A stretch of DNA of 64,000 bases from Candidatus Goldiibacteriota bacterium HGW-Goldbacteria-1 (GCA_002839855.1 PGYV01000007.1:152615-216614); one strand, 5' to 3'; positions 48,671 through 58,606 are shown, counted from the stretch's first letter. The notes: generated by a model not told the origin, from the letters alone. Numbers and translations are program-made.

Positions 48671-51316
48671 TTACTTCATAACCGCCATTTTTCCAAAGAC
48701 GTATTTTTTCTCATCCCCGTTAACGGCATCTATTTTATAAATATAAACTCCGGATGACACGCGTTCACCCGCGTCATTCAAGCCGTCCCACAATGTTTTA
48801 TTTACTCCCTTAACCCCGTTTATGCCGTCTATCTTTCTTATCGTTTCACCGGATATTGTAAAGATTTTAATTGTGACATCCGCGCGTACAGACAGATGAA
48901 AAACAATTATTGCCTCTCCATCGGTCGGATTTGGATATGTGACGTCTTTTTTAAGTTCAAGGTCGGGCACAATTGCCGCAAGCGTTGTCTGGTTTGAAAC
49001 AAAAGCGTAAGCCGCCACATCGCAGTTGGAAAGCGCTGTGTTATAAAATTTTTCGTTTTTATTAATTGAATCATCAAGCATCGCGGTAAACGAATAATCA
49101 ATATAACTGCCCACAGGTATGGTTCCCGTGCTGAAAGACACAACCCTGTTTACCGCGTCATAAGTACCGCCCGCTATATAAGTGTGTTTTGGCGGCAGAG
49201 TATCCCAGATAATTACATTATCAGCTGCAATAAGCCCCGCGGCATTGGAAGCCCTTATTGTATAGGTTATTGTATCGCCTGTGGCCGCGCTTGACGGCGC
49301 AACTGATTTGGACATTACAAGAACCGGAAGAATAGGCGTAGGGGTCATTGTTAAAGTAACTGTCATTGTCATGGTGCTTGTAACTGTAATTGTGGGCGTA
49401 ACTGTAATTGTAATAGTGTCAGTGGGGGTTATTGTCGGCGTTATTGAAGGCGTGCCGCAAGGTATGTCATACATAACGCTGTTTGAATTTATTATCGGAT
49501 TAAAATCATTTGCTTTAATCGCGCCTGTGTTTGTTATCTGGCCGCAGGAATTAATCACGCCGCTCCACATTAAAATATCTGCGCGGTCTGTCTGCAAACC
49601 GGGATAAAGCCAGCTTACAACACTTGAAACACCATCATAAACCGCCGCATCGTGAACGCCTGCAAGCGCGCCTGTTCCGTCAAGATATGTTATTTCAGCA
49701 GGCACGGTGTCAAATATAACAGCGCCGGACGCTATCGGGTTGCCGCTTATAACTTTCAAATTATCATAATAATTGAAATTATCGGGGTGCCCCTGAAAAC
49801 CCACATATCCGCATCCGGGCATCTGCGTATAAGTTGCATTTGCAGTGTCTGTGACAGCTAACATCCACGCTGCAGGTTCAGCGGTTCCTTTAATCCACGT
49901 TTTAGCCCAAAGGCCTACAGAATTTCCTGAAAGGCTCATTACCTGAACTTTTACCGTATACCACTGGCTGTCACTTACTGATATTGCATTGCTGTGCCAG
50001 GAAGCCGGAGAGTAAGGCCCTGCAACTCCCGGATTTGTTTTCTGAAGATAAAGGTCGCCCGGCGTATGGTCTCCGGAAATACCCACACCATACGAAAGAG
50101 CCGGAGCTGTATTGCTGTGCCTGAAAGATATTAATCCGTCTTCATATCCGCCTGCTCCTACATAAATATCAGCCTGAACTATACCGTCGCAAAAATCCGT
50201 TGGAGTGTCCCTTAAATATTGAGGATATGACCCTGCTCCCTGTGAAGGCGAATAAAGATAACCGCTTCCGGCGCCGTCGCTCATCCAGCTCCATGACCCG
50301 CCGCTTACCGGATGAAAACCGGTTATGGGATTTGAATCAAATGTATCATAAGATTTAAGGCTGTACCCTGTCAGCGAAACACTTAACGTGTATGTAACCG
50401 TATCGCCAATCTGTGCTGTCGCGGGCTGCTGGCTTTTATTAAAAGCAAAAGGCCTTATAACCGTCACCGTTGTATCATTGCTTGTGCCGCTTGTTGACGC
50501 GCTGAAAGTATCAACCAGTGTCCAGTCAGCCGAGTTATTTATAATTGTCCCCGGCACTGCTGCCGCATCCACGCTTACAAGAAACCATACTTTTTCACTT
50601 TTTCTTTTTGTTACTGCAGGCAGTGTCCAGGTAAGGGCTGAACCTGCAGCTGTTCCGGAACTTGTTCCTCCCGGACTTATCTGCTGAAGAGTACAGTTTG
50701 GCGGCACCATATCTGTGATTGTAAGGCTGTTTGAATTTACATAACTGTAATTTAAAGTGTAAAGGACAAGCCCTCCGGGTATTACTGTTGAAGCTTCCGC
50801 GGTTTTTGTCAAAGATGCTGATGCAGGCGGAAGAGGTACTGTAAAAGGATAATTAGCCTGCGAAACCGGCAGAGCGGATCCTGAATCAACAAAATCCCTT
50901 TTGCCGCCAATTAAAATAAAATATGGGCCGCCTTCAAGTGTGTCAGGTATATGAAATGTATATGACGCGGGGCTTGCAATAAGAGAAGCTCCGTTTCCAT
51001 CACCCATTCCGTTACCGCTTGAAGCGCTTATAGCTCCGTCACCTGTACCGCCAATATCTACAATTCCATTTGCCACTTTAAAGGTCTGGCCTAAGGTGCT
51101 TCCGCTTTGAAAAGTTCCAACCGTTGATACTGCTGCCAGAAAGAAACTCTGATTCCACACATCGCTTGTCCTGTCATATGTAAAATTCACTGTTACCAAA
51201 TCGCCGGCATTAGGGCTTGGAGGAACCACACTTACAATTGTAACATTACTGACTTCTGCCATTACAGGCGCGTACAGTGTTATTAACAGAGCCAAAAGGC
51301 ACAGTATTTTTTTCAT
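48671..51316 (-). CDS. Large DUF11-repeat surface protein with FlgD-like C-terminus
   Basis: An 881-aa exported protein. ATG 51316 (MKKILCLLALLITLYAPVMA) follows GGGAGAT; a longer frame to 51385 is unlikely. Three DUF11-type units (TLNYSYVNSNSLTITDMVPPNCTL; DTVTYTLSVSLTGYSLKSYDTF; DTITYTIRASNAAGLIAADNVIIWDTLPP) are present. The second unit is split by a concanavalin/LamG-like insert (CDGIVQADIYVGAGGYEDGL to NFNYYDNLKVIS). A Thr-rich linker (TPTITPTDTITITVT) and a FlgD/T9SS-like end with the VKIFTISGETIRKI block and LWDGLNDAGERVSSGVYIYK follow. A cell-surface or secreted structural/binding role is likely. Confidence 0.85.
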   Translation of the reverse strand: MKKILCLLALLITLYAPVMAEVSNVTIVSVVPPSPNAGDLVTVNFTYDRTSDVWNQSFFLAAVSTVGTFQSGSTLGQTFKVANGIVDIGGTGDGAISASSGNGMGDGNGASLIASPASYTFHIPDTLEGGPYFILIGGKRDFVDSGSALPVSQANYPFTVPLPPASASLTKTAEASTVIPGGLVLYTLNYSYVNSNSLTITDMVPPNCTLQQISPGGTSSGTAAGSALTWTLPAVTKRKSEKVWFLVSVDAAAVPGTIINNSADWTLVDTFSASTSGTSNDTTVTVIRPFAFNKSQQPATAQIGDTVTYTLSVSLTGYSLKSYDTFDSNPITGFHPVSGGSWSWMSDGAGSGYLYSPSQGAGSYPQYLRDTPTDFCDGIVQADIYVGAGGYEDGLISFRHSNTAPALSYGVGISGDHTPGDLYLQKTNPGVAGPYSPASWHSNAISVSDSQWYTVKVQVMSLSGNSVGLWAKTWIKGTAEPAAWMLAVTDTANATYTQMPGCGYVGFQGHPDNFNYYDNLKVISGNPIASGAVIFDTVPAEITYLDGTGALAGVHDAAVYDGVSSVVSWLYPGLQTDRADILMWSGVINSCGQITNTGAIKANDFNPIINSNSVMYDIPCGTPSITPTITPTDTITITVTPTITVTSTMTMTVTLTMTPTPILPVLVMSKSVAPSSAATGDTITYTIRASNAAGLIAADNVIIWDTLPPKHTYIAGGTYDAVNRVVSFSTGTIPVGSYIDYSFTAMLDDSINKNEKFYNTALSNCDVAAYAFVSNQTTLAAIVPDLELKKDVTYPNPTDGEAIIVFHLSVRADVTIKIFTISGETIRKIDGINGVKGVNKTLWDGLNDAGERVSSGVYIYKIDAVNGDEKKYVFGKMAVMK

Positions 51317-51378
51317 ACTTATCTCCCTTAAATGCAGGTTTATTGATATATTTTTAATTATATGCCATGTAATCGCTA

Positions 51379-51407
51379 TTTTCAATACATATTATTTCTG
51401 TTATACT
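51379..51407 (+). promoter_or_regulatory. Leaderless promoter of the Lgt-like gene
   Basis: TTTTCA (51379-51384), 17-bp spacer, TATACT (51402-51407), then only 6 bases to the ATG at 51414. There is no Shine-Dalgarno. Same geometry as the uvrC start. Confidence 0.6.
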
Positions 51408-51413
51408 TTATTC

Positions 51414-52124
51414 ATGATACCCACAATAACCATAGGAAACTTGCAGCTTGATTCATATCTGTTGTTTATTATAATTGCGGCTGTGTCCGGTTTTGCCTTT
51501 TACCTTTCCGGGCTGTCCGGAACAAAAAAAGAAAAAACCATAACACACGCTTACGTGCTTTTTTTTGCAGCTGCTTTTATAACAGGCGCGGTTTTTATTC
51601 CAAAAATATTTGGCATACAGGGAGCTTCTTTTTCTGCCGGTATTTTTCTGGCCGTGCTTGTTTCAATACCTGCGGTTAAAAAATACAGTACGGGTTTATT
51701 TCACGCTTCTGACAGTTCAGTGGCGGCAGCCGCGCTTGGGCTTTCCATAGCAAAATTGGGCTGCCTTTTTAAGGGGTGCTGTTACGGCATTCCGGCTGAC
51801 CCGCAGAAAACCTTCACAGTTTTCTATCCCGAAACATCCGCGGCTTTTGAAAAATTTTCAGGTGTCCCCCTTTTACCCTCTCAAATATACCAGTCGCTGG
51901 CATTTTTTATCATATTTATTGTCCTTATTAAGCTTACTAAAACAATACCATTTTATAAAACTGCAGTTTTTCTGATATTGTCATGCGCTGTAAACTCCCT
52001 TATTTTATTCACCAGGCCTGTCAGTTCATCCGAATTATGGCTTTTTCTTATACTTAACTGCCTAATCTGCCTTGCAGCTTCTATTATGCTTATAATAGGA
52101 AAGCACACTAAAACAAATACCTGA
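51414..52124 (+). CDS. Lgt-like prolipoprotein diacylglyceryl transferase family protein
   Basis: A 236-aa membrane protein with about seven hydrophobic segments. SIAKLGCLFKGCCYGIPADP matches the Lgt signature block GCxxxGCCYG-like, and FSGVPLLPSQIYQSLAFFIIF matches the PxQ/YE region of Lgt. The Arg and His residues central to E. coli Lgt (H103, R143) are not evident at the expected place, so it may be a divergent Lgt-like member of another function. It stands ahead of the pilin operon but has its own promoter. Confidence 0.7.
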   Translation: MIPTITIGNLQLDSYLLFIIIAAVSGFAFYLSGLSGTKKEKTITHAYVLFFAAAFITGAVFIPKIFGIQGASFSAGIFLAVLVSIPAVKKYSTGLFHASDSSVAAAALGLSIAKLGCLFKGCCYGIPADPQKTFTVFYPETSAAFEKFSGVPLLPSQIYQSLAFFIIFIVLIKLTKTIPFYKTAVFLILSCAVNSLILFTRPVSSSELWLFLILNCLICLAASIMLIIGKHTKTNT

Positions 52125-52132
52125 CGAAATAC

Positions 52133-52161
52133 TTGACATAAGTTATATTTGTGTATATAAT
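52133..52161 (+). promoter_or_regulatory. Consensus sigma-70 promoter of the pilin operon
   Basis: TTGACA (52133-52138), a 17-bp spacer and TATAAT (52156-52161), both perfect. AAGGA lies before the ATG at 52197. Confidence 0.85.
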
Positions 52162-52196
52162 TACTATGGATTTAACTCCGTAAAGGAAGTGGTTGT

Positions 52197-54275
52197 ATGA
52201 AGCTTTTTAGAGAATCTAAAGGCCTCACTTTCATAGAAGTAATTATAGCTTCTTTTGTAATAATATTTTTAGTAATGGGTTCTTTAAATCTTATCACAAG
52301 GGTATATAACGATATTTTTGCATCCCGCGTAAAAACATATGCTTTTAACATTGCCGCTGAAAATCTTGAAAACCTTAAAAGCTATAATTTTGGCGCTTTA
52401 AAAATTACCCCGGATGATTTATTGCCTTACCCTCTTACAAAACTGGAAAGTGATTCCAATCCCTGGGGAAACCCGGACGACCCTTCAAATATTCTTCCTG
52501 TAGGCGGGATTAAAATGAAAGTTTATAAAATAGTCCAGAACGCGGAAGAAGATGGCGAAAGCAATATTGTGGGGCGCACGCAGTCAGACCTTCCAATATC
52601 AAACCTTAAAAAAATAAAAGTTGTTATTGCTTATCAGATAAAAAGTGCTTCCGGCGGTTTTATGGACAGGACTACAGAACTTGAAAGTTTTGTATCAAAC
52701 CCGGAAAGCCAGATGTCAGGCGCCACCATACGCGGCAGGGTTTTAAGAAAAGAACGCAGCAACCCTAATGCTAATCCGGCACCGCCCGGACATGCTACTA
52801 AAAGTTTTGTACATGTTGAAGGGCACCCTGAATACACGGTTAAAGTTGGAACAGAAGCCACAACGCCGCAGGAACGCGGCTACTATACAATTTATAATGT
52901 ATTGCCCGGAACATATAATTTATATACACAGGGTGACGGTTATGAAAAATCTGATTACAAAGATAACCCTGTAGTAATAGAAATTACAACAAATAACGTC
53001 AACGGTATTAATTTTACAGCGCCTGATATTCAAGAAGCTTCAATATCCGGAACAATATTAGATTCTTCCGGAAATCCTGTTAATGTCAACGACTATAAAA
53101 AAGAATCGCGCGAAATACGCGCCGATGACGGAACATCTTTTACCACAACCGCAGACACTCATGGAGATTACCTTATTTCCGGCATAAATCCGGATGCAGG
53201 TTCAGTTTCGGTAACTGCTATTTTTACACATAAAGATACAGGCGTGACATATTACGGCGCTTATCCCGGAAGGGTGAATGTGGGCAATAATTCTAATATT
53301 ACAAATGTTAATATCACCCTTCAGCCGGTAACAGGCAATACTGCGGTACTTATGGTGCAGGCGCTTGATGCCAGGGACAAATCCACCCCTATCGGCAATA
53401 TAAATATTGTGTTAAAAAATGTTGTCACTGACGCGGTTATGTATACAGCCACAACCGCGCCGGTTTCGGGAATTGCCACAATTCTTGTCGATGTGGGCAA
53501 TTATAAACTTACAGGTGCCGGTAATTATTACGTGCCTGAAGAACCCACAAAATTTATTTCCGTGGCAGCAGCCCCCCCGTTAATTAAACTTTATTTTTAC
53601 CCAAGCGGAAGCATAAGCGGGCAGCTAATTGATTATGATACCAATCTTCCTCCGGCAGGCCCTATTAACCTGCAGGCTTACAGCGAATACAGCAGGCTTG
53701 TAGGCAGCGCGTCTTCTGACACAATTACAGGACAGTACCAGTTTGACGGCGTGTGGGCGGGTACTAACAACGTGGTGCGCATTTACCCGGACGCTTCTTC
53801 TTACGCGGGATATCCGGATGAAGGCGCGGAAGCCATATATTCAATTTTAGTCACACAAGGCAACGTGACGCCAAATCAAAACTTTACCGTACAGGTTAAC
53901 GCTAAAGAAGTTTCCGGCAAGCTTCAAATAAGCGCGCCGGGCGTGGGAAACGATATAATGGACGGCGCGATGATAATAGCGCAGCCTTCAAGCATAACAA
54001 CACCTCCGCATACTTACACGCTTGACAGTGTAAACCCGGATGAAAAAATTCAGACATCCTTAAAAAGAAAAAGAATGCAGTTTTACGGATTGGTTTCCGA
54101 GAGGACAGGCGCTTATAAAATAATGCTACCGGCAAACACAGACTATGACATCTATGCTTACTATTCCTATGTATCATATCCGGCATCAACTATTTTAAAA
54201 TACTATAAAAAATTGTCCGGAGTGACCCCTCCTTCTGAAGACCAGGATTTTAGCGGAGCATGGATCACTTATTAA
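52197..54275 (+). CDS. Very large prepilin with carboxypeptidase-regulatory-like domains
   Basis: A 692-aa type IV pilin-like protein. The leader KG|LTFIEV gives a class III prepilin peptidase site after G9 with E at mature +5 and a hydrophobic helix to about residue 35. The body holds beta-sandwich CarboxypepD_reg-like repeats (IRGRVLRK, YYTIYNVLPGTYNLYTQGDGY; ASISGTILDSSGNPVN, DYLISGINPDAGSVSV; GSISGQLIDYDTN, GQYQFDGVWAG; EVSGKLQISAPG). Pilins are usually 120-200 aa, so it would be a tip or decorating minor pilin exposing a long beta-rod. It is first of four same-strand genes. Confidence 0.88.
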   Translation: MKLFRESKGLTFIEVIIASFVIIFLVMGSLNLITRVYNDIFASRVKTYAFNIAAENLENLKSYNFGALKITPDDLLPYPLTKLESDSNPWGNPDDPSNILPVGGIKMKVYKIVQNAEEDGESNIVGRTQSDLPISNLKKIKVVIAYQIKSASGGFMDRTTELESFVSNPESQMSGATIRGRVLRKERSNPNANPAPPGHATKSFVHVEGHPEYTVKVGTEATTPQERGYYTIYNVLPGTYNLYTQGDGYEKSDYKDNPVVIEITTNNVNGINFTAPDIQEASISGTILDSSGNPVNVNDYKKESREIRADDGTSFTTTADTHGDYLISGINPDAGSVSVTAIFTHKDTGVTYYGAYPGRVNVGNNSNITNVNITLQPVTGNTAVLMVQALDARDKSTPIGNINIVLKNVVTDAVMYTATTAPVSGIATILVDVGNYKLTGAGNYYVPEEPTKFISVAAAPPLIKLYFYPSGSISGQLIDYDTNLPPAGPINLQAYSEYSRLVGSASSDTITGQYQFDGVWAGTNNVVRIYPDASSYAGYPDEGAEAIYSILVTQGNVTPNQNFTVQVNAKEVSGKLQISAPGVGNDIMDGAMIIAQPSSITTPPHTYTLDSVNPDEKIQTSLKRKRMQFYGLVSERTGAYKIMLPANTDYDIYAYYSYVSYPASTILKYYKKLSGVTPPSEDQDFSGAWITY

Positions 54276-54296
54276 ATAAAAGAAGGGCTGATAAAA

Positions 54297-54953
54297 ATGA
54301 AAAGATTTAAAAAACACACAGGCGGCTTTACCCTGATAGAAGCTTTAATAGTAATTGCCATAATGGGCATAGTAACATCGGGCCTGGGCCAAATGCTTAA
54401 TACGGCAATATACGCGTGGAACTTTGGTTCCGCAAATATTGCCGTCAATATGGAAGGCCGCAACGCCGTCACCGCGCTTACAAAATTCATGCAGTACGCT
54501 CAAGCGCCCACTATAAAAATTTCAAGAATAAATACCAACCAGCCTGCAAACAGTTATGTGTCCGGAAAACTGGCGGAAACTGTTTACGTCACCACATCAA
54601 GCCCGGGCAGCTGCGGATTTACCACATCTGCTTCCGACATGGTGGGCGGCGCCGGAGCTGAAGTGGAAATGTTTCAATACGGCAGAAAACTTTACGCGCG
54701 CGTACCAAAACTTGCAGCGGGGTCTTCCATATCCAACCCGTCCACAATCAACTATACCTATACTTATATGACAGTGACTTCAAACCTGGATTCATTTATG
54801 GTTACATTCAACGATTCAAAAAAAGAAAAATCTGTCTCCGTGGCAGTCAGGCTTTCAAAAATGGTTTATAAAAACAGGCCGCCTATACGGGTACTTTTAA
54901 AACAGCAGATTGTGTTAAAACACAGCACTTCTGCGGGATTTTACGGAAATTAA
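54297..54953 (+). CDS. Minor prepilin (PilW/GspJ-like)
   Basis: A 218-aa protein with leader GG|FTLIEALIVIAIMG: cleavage after G10, E at +5, followed by a hydrophobic helix. The rest is a beta-rich domain with an NMEGRNAVTALTKFMQYAQ helix and SVAVRLSKMVYKNRPP near the end, in the style of GspJ/PilW. It lies 21 bases after the large prepilin and 15 before the next gene. Confidence 0.85.
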   Translation: MKRFKKHTGGFTLIEALIVIAIMGIVTSGLGQMLNTAIYAWNFGSANIAVNMEGRNAVTALTKFMQYAQAPTIKISRINTNQPANSYVSGKLAETVYVTTSSPGSCGFTTSASDMVGGAGAEVEMFQYGRKLYARVPKLAAGSSISNPSTINYTYTYMTVTSNLDSFMVTFNDSKKEKSVSVAVRLSKMVYKNRPPIRVLLKQQIVLKHSTSAGFYGN

Positions 54954-54968
54954 ACAGGAGGACTTATA

Positions 54969-56840
54969 ATGAAAATAAAAAATTCAGACGGGCAGATACT
55001 TGCGACAGCCCTTATCGTGGGCGCTGTCATTGCTATCCTTGCATATGCGCTGCTTTTTCTTTTTCAGCAGGAATCAAAAATGCTTGTAAAAACAATGGAT
55101 ATAACCCGCAAGCAGGAGCTTGCTTCTATAGGAATGGAACACGCGCGGTACAAAATGCAGCTTCAGAACAACTGGTATAATGTTCCAATGACCGGATTTA
55201 AATATGATGAAGAATATGAAATACCGGGGCTTGGTTCCTACGCAGTAACAATTGAAAAAGGAAATTTATTTATGATAGATAACGTACGTCAGGGCAACGA
55301 AGAATACAGGACTATAGGAGTTAAAGTTAAAGTTTACCCTTCCGGCGAACTTCACCAGTTTTATGGCGTAATTAAAAAACTTGGCTACGGCGGGCCGCTT
55401 ATTTCCAAAGGTAAAATCAACCTGCCCTGCACAAATGATTCAATAGACGCCAACGGCATTCCTATGTATGGTTTTTTCTGGGGTGATGTCTACCACGCAA
55501 ACAGAACAGACGATACTTTTCACTTCCCATACATACCCGTGGCAATGGGAAGCACCACTCCCAAAGCCTGGGGTCCTGCCGTATATTCAGCTTCAAATAT
55601 TTACACTGCTTACGGTAAAAATGGCGGCAATTACCAGTTTGGTTACGTGGGCGAAGATATGAGCCCTACTGCAAAATCACACCCTTATTCCCCTATGGCT
55701 ATAGCGCCGCAGCTTTCCCTTCAGGCATACAAACAGCTTGCATATGAAAAAGGCAATTATTACGGGCCGGCAACAGTCGGCGGGTCAGGCACAGCCAATC
55801 CTTTTTACATTAACGACGGCCTGCACGACCTTGCGGATTTAAACAGCGTGGCAATTCATAACGCGCTTAAAACCACTTCCGACGTCCTTTTTGTTGACAC
55901 CACAGACGCGCTGCCATTAAGGGTTCCTGAATCGCCTTTAACGCCCACCAATACCTATTGCGGCACAACTTATGTTTCCGCGAACACAGTGGCTGTCTAT
56001 TACAACGCTTATTCCCAGCTTTACACTGTAGGGTCAATGATAATACAGGGGCCTTTGGTTTTAAAAGGCGCTGACCCCGGACCGGAACCTGCTAATAATG
56101 AAAAAGACCCTTTATTGCCTTTCTGGCCCACTTTATTGGGTATTGATATTCCTTCAAATTATTATTACCCGCAGGAAGATACAACAAACCATCTGGAATT
56201 TGACACCAAGGGATTTCTTGGCTCTGCCCTTAACAATATTAAACACGCCGGCTTTATGTACATAGACGGAGAATTGAAAATTGGCGGCGTGCGGTGCAAA
56301 ACAAGCACCTGTGATAATACTACCGCAGAAAAAACAAATGCCATTGCATCTGCAAAACCTTCGCTTTTTACAAAAATTAAAGCAGCCGCTTCTAAACTTA
56401 TGGAACCACCAGCTGTTTACGCAAACTGGAAAGATGATGCCACGGCAACCGCTGTGGCCGGAACATTAACGGCAGTTGCCACTTTAACACCGCAGATAAC
56501 AAATACCCCCGTTGCTACAAATACACCCGGCGGGCCTACTGAAACACCAACGGTGCCTGTTCCACCCACTGCAACAGTAGGGGTTGTACTTGGCACACCC
56601 ACACCGCCTGCTGACTGCGACGGAAAGACAACAGTTTCAGATATTGTAATATTCGGTACTTTATATATTGGCGAACACGGCTCCCTTTCCATAGATACAG
56701 TTAATGACACTCCAAGGCTTGCGGTATATTTTAATATGAACGCCAATGCCTTCTCTTACCTTCAGAACAGCGTATCTCTGCTTTCTTTCAGAGAGCTTAC
56801 ATACCTTATTCCGACGCCGGTTCCGGAATACCCGTTCTGA
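54969..56840 (+). CDS. Pilus-associated PilX/GspK-like protein
   Basis: A 623-aa membrane-anchored protein. DGQILATALIVGAVIAILAYALLFLF is a pilin-like N-terminal helix but lacks the +5 Glu, as in GspK and some PilX tip proteins. A large beta-rich body follows, with a cysteine-containing region (GGVRCKTSTCDNTT, about 440) and a Thr/Pro linker near 505-545 (TPQITNTPVATNTPGGPTE). It fits the end of a minor-pilin set that primes or caps the pilus; no GspK calcium site is obvious. AGGAGG precedes the ATG. Confidence 0.75.
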   Translation: MKIKNSDGQILATALIVGAVIAILAYALLFLFQQESKMLVKTMDITRKQELASIGMEHARYKMQLQNNWYNVPMTGFKYDEEYEIPGLGSYAVTIEKGNLFMIDNVRQGNEEYRTIGVKVKVYPSGELHQFYGVIKKLGYGGPLISKGKINLPCTNDSIDANGIPMYGFFWGDVYHANRTDDTFHFPYIPVAMGSTTPKAWGPAVYSASNIYTAYGKNGGNYQFGYVGEDMSPTAKSHPYSPMAIAPQLSLQAYKQLAYEKGNYYGPATVGGSGTANPFYINDGLHDLADLNSVAIHNALKTTSDVLFVDTTDALPLRVPESPLTPTNTYCGTTYVSANTVAVYYNAYSQLYTVGSMIIQGPLVLKGADPGPEPANNEKDPLLPFWPTLLGIDIPSNYYYPQEDTTNHLEFDTKGFLGSALNNIKHAGFMYIDGELKIGGVRCKTSTCDNTTAEKTNAIASAKPSLFTKIKAAASKLMEPPAVYANWKDDATATAVAGTLTAVATLTPQITNTPVATNTPGGPTETPTVPVPPTATVGVVLGTPTPPADCDGKTTVSDIVIFGTLYIGEHGSLSIDTVNDTPRLAVYFNMNANAFSYLQNSVSLLSFRELTYLIPTPVPEYPF

Positions 56841-56842
56841 TA

Positions 56843-58606
56843 ATGGTCGATAAACGCAATATTTCTCTTCAAAATTATCTGTTTTACGGAATTTTTCTGT
56901 GCATCCTTACTTTTACACCCTTATTTTATGATATGTATCAGCTGCCGAAAGCATTATTTCTTACAGCAGGATGCGCTTTATATATCGCTGTTTTTTCTTT
57001 TTTTCATAAAAAAATAAATTTTGGTTTCACTGCTATTGCCGCGGCTGCATTTATGCTTTATATATCACTGCGCACCCTTTTTTCATTTGATAATTTTCCG
57101 CCTGTTTATTATCTTCTGACTCTGCTTGCACCGGCGGCTTTTTTTATGCCTTTGATAACAAAAATAAAAGCCGGTAATTTTCTTTTTTTCATAAATATTA
57201 TTTCTTTTGTATCTTCTATCTACGCAGTTTTCCAGTATGTAAATACAGGTGAGCGCCCCATATCCTTTTTTGGCAACCCCGTGTTTCTTGCGGAATTCAC
57301 TGCATGCCTTTTTCCTCTTATTCTTGTATCCCTGCTGGCATATAAAAAATACAAGCTTTTTACCGCAATCAACCTGTGTTTGTCATTGCTTGTACTTGCT
57401 TTAGCTTCTTCCAGGGGCGCCATATTATCGCTTGGCGTTTCACTTTTTATTTTTTTATATCTGTCAGTCTCAAATAAAGCTTTTGCGGTAATTGACAAAA
57501 AGAAGACTGCCATAATTTTACTTATTACTTTTGCCATATTTACAGCCATAACTTTTTTTCCCCGTTTTAAGCCGGCAGTTACCTACAATATAAACAGGGC
57601 TCTTGAAGTTACCCATGGCGGCGGCGCTTCCCTTTCTAACAGGGCTGTCATATTAAAAACAGGGCTTAAAATGTCAGCGGAAAAACCTGTTTTCGGGTTT
57701 GGAACGGGCGGATTCAGATATTATTTTCAGAAATATCAGGTATCTGTGATAACCGCTGAAAATCCCTCTTTTATAAACACTTCTTACGCCCATAACGATT
57801 ATCTTCAGCTGCTTGTGGAAACAGGCGCTGCCGGGCTTTTGCTTTTCCTGTTATTTGTATCCTCTCTGCTTATTTCTTTTGACAGGACTAAAACTTTAAT
57901 TATCAATCAGGATAAACCGCCGGCTTACGCGCTTTTGGCATCCGTAATATTTTTTCTATGTGAATCAATGTATAATTTTCCGCTTTTCATAATGCCGTCT
58001 GCGTTTATCTTCTGGCTTTTCTGCGGCATTCTATATTCACTGCCAAAAAAAGAAAATAAACAAATACAACTGCCTTCTCCTTTTCTTACATTATTAATAG
58101 TGCCGGTATTTATTTATCTTTTTATTTCCATTATGCCTGTTGCGGCAAACCTTCATATTAAAAAAGGCTTTACCGCTCTTCAGAAAAAGACAAATATGGA
58201 AATGAAGCATTTTGACACAGCCCTGTTGCTTGAGCCCAATAACTTTTATACACGCTATTACAGGGGATATTCCCTGCTTAATAATAACAGACATAAAGCC
58301 TACACAGAATATGAAGAAGCATTAAAAATATACCCCTATTCGGCAGATATGCTTTATAACCTTGGCGCCATGCATCTCTCGGATAACCAAAATGAAAAAG
58401 CTGAATTTTATCTAAAAAAATCGCTTGAACTTAACCCTTATTTTGGAATGGGGCATACAGCAATGGCAATGCTTTATATGAAAACAAAAAGAGAAAATTT
58501 GGCATCTGCGGAACTTTATCTTGCCGCCAAATATGACCCAAATTCCCTTGGCAGGGGCACCGACCAGATAATAATGATGATGGAAGAGACAAAACTTAAA
58601 CCATAA
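56843..58606 (+). CDS. O-antigen ligase/Wzy-type membrane protein with C-terminal TPRs
   Basis: A 587-aa protein with about 11 membrane segments. The Wzy_C/O-antigen ligase blocks are visible: SSRGAILSLGVSLFIF (cytoplasmic-side helix), NRAVILKTGLKMSAEKPVFGFGTGGFRYYF and AHNDYLQLLVETGAAGLLLFLL. After residue about 440, TPR repeats follow (NFYTRYYRGYSLLNNNRHKAYTEYEEALKIYPY; SADMLYNLGAMHLSDNQNEKAEFYLKKSLELNPY). Starting two bases after the PilX-like gene, it is coupled. In other bacteria such proteins (PglL/TfpO) O-glycosylate pilins; that role here is inference from position. Confidence 0.85.
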   Translation: MVDKRNISLQNYLFYGIFLCILTFTPLFYDMYQLPKALFLTAGCALYIAVFSFFHKKINFGFTAIAAAAFMLYISLRTLFSFDNFPPVYYLLTLLAPAAFFMPLITKIKAGNFLFFINIISFVSSIYAVFQYVNTGERPISFFGNPVFLAEFTACLFPLILVSLLAYKKYKLFTAINLCLSLLVLALASSRGAILSLGVSLFIFLYLSVSNKAFAVIDKKKTAIILLITFAIFTAITFFPRFKPAVTYNINRALEVTHGGGASLSNRAVILKTGLKMSAEKPVFGFGTGGFRYYFQKYQVSVITAENPSFINTSYAHNDYLQLLVETGAAGLLLFLLFVSSLLISFDRTKTLIINQDKPPAYALLASVIFFLCESMYNFPLFIMPSAFIFWLFCGILYSLPKKENKQIQLPSPFLTLLIVPVFIYLFISIMPVAANLHIKKGFTALQKKTNMEMKHFDTALLLEPNNFYTRYYRGYSLLNNNRHKAYTEYEEALKIYPYSADMLYNLGAMHLSDNQNEKAEFYLKKSLELNPYFGMGHTAMAMLYMKTKRENLASAELYLAAKYDPNSLGRGTDQIIMMMEETKLKP

